The notes beneath the pieces were generated by a model that saw only the letters and a list, made by a program, of their open reading frames with translations, was not told where the DNA came from and did not search any database. Shown one piece after another: positions 43,169 through 47,939 of a DNA stretch of 47,939 nt. How positions within the stretch are numbered: the first letter of the stretch is position 1; each line of letters starts with the position of its first letter. Origin of the DNA: Candidatus Zhuqueibacterota bacterium (GTDB lineage Bacteria; Zhuqueibacterota; Zhuqueibacteria; Oceanimicrobiales; Oceanimicrobiaceae); the NCBI GenBank assembly GCA_029262035.1, contig JAJDAE010000219.1, positions 1 to 47,939 of the forward strand, given 5' to 3'. Position numbers and translations under genes: made by a program.

Positions 43169-43483
43169 GATTTTTCAGCAGAAATTTTATTGAAATAATG
43201 TGAACATATTTAAACAAATAACTATAATTATCAAGGATTTTTTTGGCTGATGAATCTTTGCTTTAACACCTTGCCTTTGGTTTATGCCGTTCCGGCCGCG
43301 AAAAAGCTGCGTCCTGCACGGGCTACAGGCGCCTCCTCAACAGGTGGCGCTTCGCGCACAATTATAGTTAGCCGCTCAACGCGTCAAAGCTTGCGGGGTC
43401 GCCCTCCGCAGAATTTGGCAGGCGCAAAAAAACTATCCCAAAGTTAATAGTTCTCTTTTCTCCACTCATTTTAAAATTTGCGC
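43169..43483. repeat. Intergenic GC-rich palindromic stretch
   Basis: The 315-bp gap contains a GC-rich island from about 43285 to 43430 in otherwise AT-rich surroundings. It includes the hairpin GCGCCTCCT-caac-AGGTGGCGC (43329-43350, one mismatch) and a further GCGCTTCGCGC palindrome. A plus-strand frame at 43250 across it is of biased composition (Ala/Arg/Ser) and not convincing. The stretch looks like a mobile-type palindrome, not a gene. Confidence 0.4.
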
Positions 43484-44002
43484 TTATATCTTTTTATCTT
43501 TTTCCTCATCTTCAGGTTCGACTTGCTCTGGTTGCCCAAAGGTAAGCTCACCGCTGGTATAAGTTGTGCCAAAAGTTAAAGCCAGTGTGGAAACTTGTCG
43601 CAACGCCGATACAAGCTCCTTTTCGTTCAATGAGGATAGTGGATGAATGAACGCAGCATAAAGTAGTCCGTTACCCGTGGCGTATCGTGCATCCAAGGCA
43701 AGGTGAAAATTGGACGCCATCATATTGTCCTTTTGTTCATCGGTAATATCGTCTACTTTCATTATTGGCGCGATGATACGCATGCGATCAAAAGTTGTAT
43801 CAAAAACAAGAGCCATGTTTACGTTTTGTACCTTAAACTGCCACATATTGTCGGAACTCTGCAGATCGCCGGTGTGCTCTTCAAGAAGTTGGCCGATTCT
43901 ATCCGGAGTCATTTTCGGCGCCTTGGCATAGCCACATGCGATATTTAAGCTCAAAGTCAGTACTAAAAAAGTAATGGCTGGAAGTTTATTAATATATGTC
44001 AT
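43484..44002 (-). CDS. Exported protein with a YbjN/type-III-chaperone-like fold
   Basis: This 172-aa protein has a signal sequence of lipoprotein type (FLVLTLSLNIACGYA, possible lipid Cys). The mature part has the strand-helix pattern of the YbjN/Tir-chaperone-like fold: MWQFKVQNVNMALVFDTTFDRMRIIAPI, then FHLALDARYATGNGLLYAAFIHPL and a C-terminal helix, with a very acidic tail (PEDEEKDKK). Such domains bind other proteins; no activity is known. It follows the gamma-glutamyltransferase by 30 bp on the same strand and has a clear Shine-Dalgarno (AGAGAGGAA). Confidence 0.6.
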   Translation of the reverse strand: MTYINKLPAITFLVLTLSLNIACGYAKAPKMTPDRIGQLLEEHTGDLQSSDNMWQFKVQNVNMALVFDTTFDRMRIIAPIMKVDDITDEQKDNMMASNFHLALDARYATGNGLLYAAFIHPLSSLNEKELVSALRQVSTLALTFGTTYTSGELTFGQPEQVEPEDEEKDKKI

Positions 44003-44032
44003 GGTTCATTTCCTCTCTTTTGTTTTATAAAT

Positions 44033-45538
44033 TCATCCTAAATTAACTATAGCAGCTACCCCGCCACGGCGCGAATCACCAGCGCCCTTTCCCTTGTTTG
44101 AAACCGCGTGCACGCCGCCAAAATAAACATTCTTAACTTGCCATAAATTCACCGGCCATTTGTTCTTTAAACCAGCCAGCGCTTTTTGCTCAAAGCCGGG
44201 TTCAATCTGAGAGCAGGTACCATCCCAATGCAGCCGAGGCGCTTCAATCGCGTTGGTTACTGACATTTTAAAATCGATGATGTTGCTCAACACTTGAAAT
44301 ATTGCAAGCGCGATCCTTTTACTGCCGCCGCTGCCCAAAACCAGACTTACCTGATTTTCTTTCAGCAAAATAGTGGGCGCCATCATGGATGCCACTCTTA
44401 ACCCGGGCGGGTCGGCATGAAAACCATCCGGGTGCAGGTCATCCTCTCCCATCATGTTGTTCAGCATAATGCCGGTTCCGGGCACGATATAACCGGAGCC
44501 TTCACCGTTGGAGCAGGATAGTGCGGCGGCATTACCCTCGCTGTCCAGAATGCTGATGTGGGTTGTACCGCCGAATGCTTTTTTGATTTTGCCCACACTC
44601 TGTGAAAAATTCCCCTCGGAAAACGTCTGCTCCACCAGCCCTTCGTCCCGATGACGTTCGACTTCCTGCATAAGAGTGATGAGTCCGCTGAGATGTGAGA
44701 AACTGCCAAATTCGGGAAGTTTACCGCTGCTTTGTTGCAGCAAATGCAAAGTGTGCACAAGCAAAGGACCGCCAAATGCAGGCGGGGGATTGGTCAGCAA
44801 TTTATAATCTCGATATTTCCCCATCAAGGGTTTTCTTTTTATTACCTGGTAAGACGAGAGGTCTTTCAGAGTCAACAGACCGCCATGCTCCTGCATATCC
44901 TCGACGATTGCCTGAGCGATTTCGCCTTCATAAAATTCTTTGTCGCCGGCTTTGGGTAAAGTTTCGAGAAATGATGCCAGATCCAGATTGACAAAACGGT
45001 CACTTTCCTGCAAAAATTCACCACCTGGTGCAAAAAGATTTTTACCATCTTGAGTCAGCGTCATAATGGGTTGCAGGATGCTGAGCACAAAGGCCTGTGT
45101 TCTGTTTATAGGGATACCCTCCCGGGCAAGCTGTATGGTAGGCGCTAAGATTTCACGCAGGGGTAGACGCCCTAACTCTTTGTGCGTGGTAAGAAGTCCC
45201 CGTAAAATACCGGGTACAGCCACCGAACCGTGGCCGATGTTAAAGTCTTGAGCTGAGCCAGGGAAGTGAACAGTCACCGGTAGAAAGTGTGGCTCTGATT
45301 TTTGATTCTGTAATCCGCGACCCGGAGTATCAACAAAAAAATCATATAATACCGCCGCTCTGGTATTTGGTTTTGCCATCAGGAAACCGCCGCCGCCCAA
45401 GCTGGTGAGCGGGGGTTCAGCAATAACTGAAGCAAATCCGGCAGCCACAACCGCATCAAAAGCATTGCCGCCACGTTTTAAAGTTTCACAGGCTGTTTGG
45501 GTGACGGCAGTATGGCCGCTGGCTACGACGGATTGCAT
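44033..45538 (-). CDS. Gamma-glutamyltransferase, cytoplasmic type
   Basis: The 501-aa protein is a GGT-family N-terminal-nucleophile hydrolase, which autocleaves before a Thr to form two subunits. The expected motifs are present: SGHTAVTQTACETLKRGGNAFDA at the start, PPPAFGG in the middle, AFGGTTHISILDSEG with the nucleophile Thr325, GIMLNNMMGEDDL, LGSGGSKRIA and the ending DSRRGG. It lacks a signal peptide, unlike periplasmic GGT, resembling the YwrD-type branch. It could act on glutathione or other gamma-glutamyl compounds. A 30-bp gap to the YbjN-like gene suggests co-transcription. A RAYT palindrome lies 10 bp before the start codon. Confidence 0.93.
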   Translation of the reverse strand: MQSVVASGHTAVTQTACETLKRGGNAFDAVVAAGFASVIAEPPLTSLGGGGFLMAKPNTRAAVLYDFFVDTPGRGLQNQKSEPHFLPVTVHFPGSAQDFNIGHGSVAVPGILRGLLTTHKELGRLPLREILAPTIQLAREGIPINRTQAFVLSILQPIMTLTQDGKNLFAPGGEFLQESDRFVNLDLASFLETLPKAGDKEFYEGEIAQAIVEDMQEHGGLLTLKDLSSYQVIKRKPLMGKYRDYKLLTNPPPAFGGPLLVHTLHLLQQSSGKLPEFGSFSHLSGLITLMQEVERHRDEGLVEQTFSEGNFSQSVGKIKKAFGGTTHISILDSEGNAAALSCSNGEGSGYIVPGTGIMLNNMMGEDDLHPDGFHADPPGLRVASMMAPTILLKENQVSLVLGSGGSKRIALAIFQVLSNIIDFKMSVTNAIEAPRLHWDGTCSQIEPGFEQKALAGLKNKWPVNLWQVKNVYFGGVHAVSNKGKGAGDSRRGGVAAIVNLG

Positions 45539-45548
45539 AGTTCCCTCG

Positions 45549-45576
45549 GTAGAGACGCGATGCCTCGCGTCTCTAC
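45549..45576. repeat. RAYT-type palindrome GTAGAGACGCGA, copy 1
   Basis: A perfect 12-bp inverted repeat GTAGAGACGCGA / TCGCGTCTCTAC with a 4-base loop lies between the RAYT gene and the GGT start codon. The same element occurs inside the RAYT coding region and just upstream of it, marking this family as the transposase's cognate palindrome. Confidence 0.8.
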
Positions 45577-45598
45577 ATCCCCTGTTACAATGTATGGT

Positions 45599-46180
45599 TC
45601 AATATTCATTTGTAGCCGTTCCCTCCCAATAGTATTTATCATCAGCCCATTTTAATGGATTGTTTTGTATATATTCGGAAATTGTGTGAAAGGATTTTTC
45701 ATCGCGAATTATGTGATCATGAAATCGCGATTGCCAGGCAAAACCAGCATAGATTTGACGCGCGGTTTTGGTAACTGTGGATTTAAACCTGCGAACAATA
45801 GATGACAGATTTTTTGATTGCGGCGAAAACGAATTTTTGTACGTAGGGACGCGATGCATCGTGTCTCTACCATCATGTGGAATTTCAATGTTATATCGAT
45901 TTTCCCCAATAATGATAATACCATGAAAATGATTGGGCATCACCACGAAAGACCCTAATTCCAAATTCATGTCAGGACGTATATTGGGTGTTTTTAACCA
46001 TTCGGTTTGTGCGATTTGGCCGGTTTCCGACAAACGCATCCGACCATCACGAATTTTACCAAAATAATGTTTTTTGTTTTTGGTGCAGATGGTGACAAAA
46101 TAAGCAGCATTTTTTCCATAATCCCACCACGGTGCACGCGCTGATGCAATTCTGTATTTGTTTTGGTATTTATCGGGCAT
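45599..46180 (-). CDS. REP-associated tyrosine transposase (RAYT, Y1_Tnp/HUH family)
   Basis: The 193-aa enzyme has the single-strand nicking architecture of the IS200/IS605-like group: the HUH motif as His84-Phe-His86 in VVMPNHFHGIIIIGE and the catalytic Tyr170 in TISEYIQNNPLKW. Other family stretches are WWDYGKNAAYFVTICTKN near the start and QSRFHDHIIRDEKS before the tyrosine. RAYTs are domesticated single-copy transposases that nick their own palindromes and spread REP elements. Palindrome copies sit on both sides of the gene and a third lies inside, encoding residues 104-113. Confidence 0.93.
   Translation of the reverse strand: MPDKYQNKYRIASARAPWWDYGKNAAYFVTICTKNKKHYFGKIRDGRMRLSETGQIAQTEWLKTPNIRPDMNLELGSFVVMPNHFHGIIIIGENRYNIEIPHDGRDTMHRVPTYKNSFSPQSKNLSSIVRRFKSTVTKTARQIYAGFAWQSRFHDHIIRDEKSFHTISEYIQNNPLKWADDKYYWEGTATNEY
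45843..45870. repeat. RAYT-type palindrome inside the RAYT coding sequence
   Basis: GTAGGGACGCGA / TCGTGTCTCTAC, with two mismatches relative to the flanking copies, lies wholly within the RAYT gene and is read in frame as GRDTMHRVPT (residues 104-113). It is placed between the HUH motif and the catalytic Tyr, in a region where other RAYT proteins have a variable loop. Confidence 0.75.
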
Positions 46181-46210
46181 TATTGGTTTTGGGTTTACAT
46201 TCGTCGTAGA

Positions 46211-46238
46211 GTAGAGACGCGATGCGTCGCGTCTCTAC
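46211..46238. repeat. RAYT-type palindrome GTAGAGACGCGA, copy 3
   Basis: A perfect 12-bp inverted repeat GTAGAGACGCGA / TCGCGTCTCTAC with loop TGCG, 30 bp upstream of the RAYT start codon. Same element as at 45549 on the other side of the gene. Confidence 0.8.
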
Positions 46239-46279
46239 TTGACGGTTATATTGATAATATTTGGCAATTCTATTTCTTA

Positions 46280-46729
46280 TTAAAAAATCGGTTTAAAAAT
46301 CCCAACAATAAAAACATACCGTAAAAATCTCAAAGTAAAAGTCACAATTAGAAACAGCGCTAAATTAACTTTCAACACACCTGCAAAAATAGTAATCGGG
46401 TCGCCGATGACAGGCAGCCATGAAAGCAGTAATGCCCATTTCCCCCAACTTTGGGTAATTGTATAAGCTCTGGCAACTGATTTTTTCTGTAAATGCTTGT
46501 GCAAAAATTTTTCCTCGCCTTGCCAGCCCAGCCAATAATTAAAAGCTACCCCGGCGCAATTGCCAATTGTGACAGAAATCAACGCAGGAATCGCTGAGGC
46601 GCCCAGAGCCAGGGTCGCGGCCAGGGCAGCCTCGGAGCTCATCGGAAAAATTGTAGCTGCTAGAAAACTAACCGCTGTCAATGTTAAGCAAGAATAAACC
46701 AGGCTAATACAGAAATCCCCTCTATCCAT
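46280..46729 (-). CDS. YqaA/DedA-like inner-membrane protein
   Basis: The 149-aa protein has four to five hydrophobic helices and the YqaA pattern: FPMSSEAALAATLALGASAIPALISVTIGNCAGVAFNYWLGW, a cytoplasmic stretch, then WGKWALLLSWLPVIGDPITIFAGVLKVNLALFLIVTF. The WLPVIGDPIT motif is the family's conserved re-entrant segment. DedA/YqaA proteins act in lipid transport or membrane homeostasis. It stands alone between the RAYT gene and the DUF4136 gene. No upstream partner was seen. Confidence 0.88.
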   Translation of the reverse strand: MDRGDFCISLVYSCLTLTAVSFLAATIFPMSSEAALAATLALGASAIPALISVTIGNCAGVAFNYWLGWQGEEKFLHKHLQKKSVARAYTITQSWGKWALLLSWLPVIGDPITIFAGVLKVNLALFLIVTFTLRFLRYVFIVGIFKPIF

Positions 46730-46988
46730 ACATAAGTCCGTCTACAATTATCCCAATATATGCTACGAAATGTAACATGCAAGCAATTAACCGTAGGGAT
46801 TAGTTCCGCACACGACTCGTTTCAACCTGCTTTCGCCCACCGGGTCGAATCATGTCGATTCAAAGATATCTTCTAAATTTGAAACAGCCTTTTAAAAACA
46901 GTAACTTACCGCAATATGTTCTCTCTGGCACAGTAGTTGAATAAACCAGGTACAGAAAACAAATTCATTAAATAAAGGGAGTATCGTT

Positions 46989-47537
46989 ATGAAAGCATTA
47001 AACCTTATATTTGTCGTCGCGCTGCTGGCCGTTTTGGCAGGTTGCTCAACTACAAAGCTGCAATATGACACCCGGCCCGGGGTGAATTTCTACGATATTA
47101 AATCGTACAGCTGGCTGCAAAAGGATGAGAGTTATCCGACAAATGCCAAAGATGCACTGACCCAAGGTTCGTTGTGGGATAAACGTATTCAAAAGTCAGT
47201 CAACATAGAGCTGATAACCATCGGCCTGCAATTGACCAAAGAAGAACCGGATGTACTGGTCACGTACTACACCAGTGTTGAGGATAAAACCTTGATGTCC
47301 GAGTATCCATCGTTTAGAAGACGATATCGGGGTTATGGTGCTGATGTCAGTGTAGCACAATTTAAAGAGGGCACTATTATCGTGGACATATTGGATAGGG
47401 AGACTAAGGAAATTCTCTGGCGCGGTATCGCCCAAACCCGTGTGGACGAAGACTTGGAGCCCAAAGAAGTAGAAAAGGATTTGGCTAAAGCAGTAAAGAA
47501 AATGTTTTCGAAATTTCACTCATCACTTAACACGTAA
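46989..47537 (+). CDS. DUF4136 lipoprotein
   Basis: The 182-aa protein has a lipoprotein signal (LIFVVALLAVLAGC, lipidated Cys19) and the DUF4136 pattern: RPGVNFYDIKSYSWL near the start, IQKSVNIELITIGLQL and PDVLVTYYTSVED in the middle, GTIIVDILDRETKEILWRGIAQ near the end, then AVKKMFSKF. Such proteins are envelope-attached and of unknown function. Ribosome binding site AAGGGAGT is seen upstream. A hairpin terminator follows at 47565. Confidence 0.93.
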   Translation: MKALNLIFVVALLAVLAGCSTTKLQYDTRPGVNFYDIKSYSWLQKDESYPTNAKDALTQGSLWDKRIQKSVNIELITIGLQLTKEEPDVLVTYYTSVEDKTLMSEYPSFRRRYRGYGADVSVAQFKEGTIIVDILDRETKEILWRGIAQTRVDEDLEPKEVEKDLAKAVKKMFSKFHSSLNT

Positions 47538-47564
47538 TACGCCAAGGATGGCATCCTCCTGTAA

Positions 47565-47600
47565 GGGCGGCGTTTGATTAGCAAGCGCCGTCCTTTAATT
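47565..47600 (+). terminator. Intrinsic terminator after the DUF4136 gene
   Basis: GGGCGGCG at 47565-47572 pairs with CGCCGTCC at 47586-47593 (one G-U type pair) around a 13-base loop, and TTTAATTT follows. It lies 27 bp after the DUF4136 stop codon and separates that gene from the next lipoprotein. Confidence 0.7.
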
Positions 47601-47690
47601 TAGAGTACTTGCAGCACATAATTAACCGAGGCTTTGCGTAGTGTGAAGATTGTTTTTATTCATTACTAACAACAAAAAGAGGAGAACAAA

Positions 47691-47939
47691 ATGAACAGAT
47701 TCACTTTCCGGGCGCTTTCATTTTTCGCACTAAACTTTTGTTTTATGGCGCTGGTTGCCTGTAACAACAACCCCGCCGATAGCGATAATTCGTTAGGGCA
47801 ATCTTTAGCGCTCAACTACAATTCCGGTGAGCTGGCCGTAATAAGTGTGGAAGATGCGATGGATGCTTTGCAAGACCCCACATTGGAAGATTCTATGCGG
47901 TTTCACGATGATCTGTTTCGCGGACATCACTTTCGTCGT
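47691..47939 (+). CDS. Lipoprotein, partial (runs off the window end)
   Basis: Frame opens with ATG at 47691 behind a strong Shine-Dalgarno (AGAGGAGAAC) and stays open for the 83 codons to the end of the window. The N-terminus is a lipoprotein signal (ALNFCFMALVAC, lipidated Cys24), followed by an Asn-rich linker and a VISVEDAMDALQDPTLEDSM segment, and HDDLFRGHHFRR at the cut. No family recognised from this fragment. It follows the DUF4136 gene but is separated from it by a terminator. Confidence 0.75.
   Translation, partial: MNRFTFRALSFFALNFCFMALVACNNNPADSDNSLGQSLALNYNSGELAVISVEDAMDALQDPTLEDSMRFHDDLFRGHHFRR

Noticed and set aside
43250-43447. 65-aa plus-strand frame across the GC-rich island.
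   Set aside because: Composition follows palindromic DNA; no conserved pattern or start signal.

Overview
The window looks like chromosomal DNA of a Gram-negative, didermic bacterium, most likely from the FCB side of the tree (Bacteroidota / Calditrichota / KSB1-like). This placement is an inference from gene content: DUF3570/DUF4266, HTTM and DCC proteins, large exported TPR proteins, TolQ-TolR-TolR-AgmX, a FtsX-type permease and RAYT-linked palindromes. No rRNA, tRNA, CRISPR array or phage module was seen. G+C looks moderate, and genes are tightly packed in short operons separated by palindrome-rich gaps.

Layout. 1-1.3 kb: a minus-strand membrane protein of unknown function with an attC-like inverted repeat just behind its 3' end. 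1.6-12.9 kb (+): two very large exported TPR proteins, a small exported protein, TolQ/ExbB, two TolR/ExbD paralogues and an AgmX/TonB-like protein, resembling a proton-driven envelope-spanning machine (Agl/Glt-type or Tol-type). The gaps carry several palindrome families and a MITE with intact target-site duplication. 13.4-17.0 kb: an ECF sigma factor/anti-sigma pair divergent from a VWA (YfbK-type) lipoprotein, followed by a degenerate repeat of that gene's 3' end and a 21-bp tandem repeat. 17.4-21.8 kb (-): a 1232-aa SIR2-domain protein, probably antiviral, next to a ParE-type toxin-antitoxin pair. 21.9-25.6 kb (-): thioredoxin, ApbE flavin transferase, a DUF4266 mini-lipoprotein ending in GGGCGCN and a DUF3570 outer-membrane protein in one overlapping operon, with a second thioredoxin-fold gene upstream.

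26.0-36.1 kb (+): an eight-gene envelope-glycan operon (three GT4 glycosyltransferases, a GT-A-like transferase, an RND/MMPL exporter, a DCC redox protein, a Wzx-type flippase, DUF3047). 36.5-38.9 kb (+): an orphan FtsX-type permease. 39.1-43.2 kb (-): four packed genes, namely a small membrane-anchored protein, an HTTM protein, a methyltransferase and a 648-aa protein that appears to fuse HTTM, a cysteine-less DCC-like domain and a domain resembling the small protein. 43.5-46.7 kb (-): a YbjN-like exported protein, a gamma-glutamyltransferase, a REP-associated tyrosine transposase flanked by and containing its palindrome, and a YqaA/DedA-like membrane protein. 47.0 kb to the end (+): a DUF4136 lipoprotein and the start of another lipoprotein.

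The best candidates for under-described biology are the thioredoxin-ApbE-DUF4266-DUF3570 operon, the HTTM/DCC cluster with its domain fusion, and the stator cluster whose first TolR has Asn in place of the usual proton-carrying Asp. All function calls rest on reading motifs and gene order; no database search was run.
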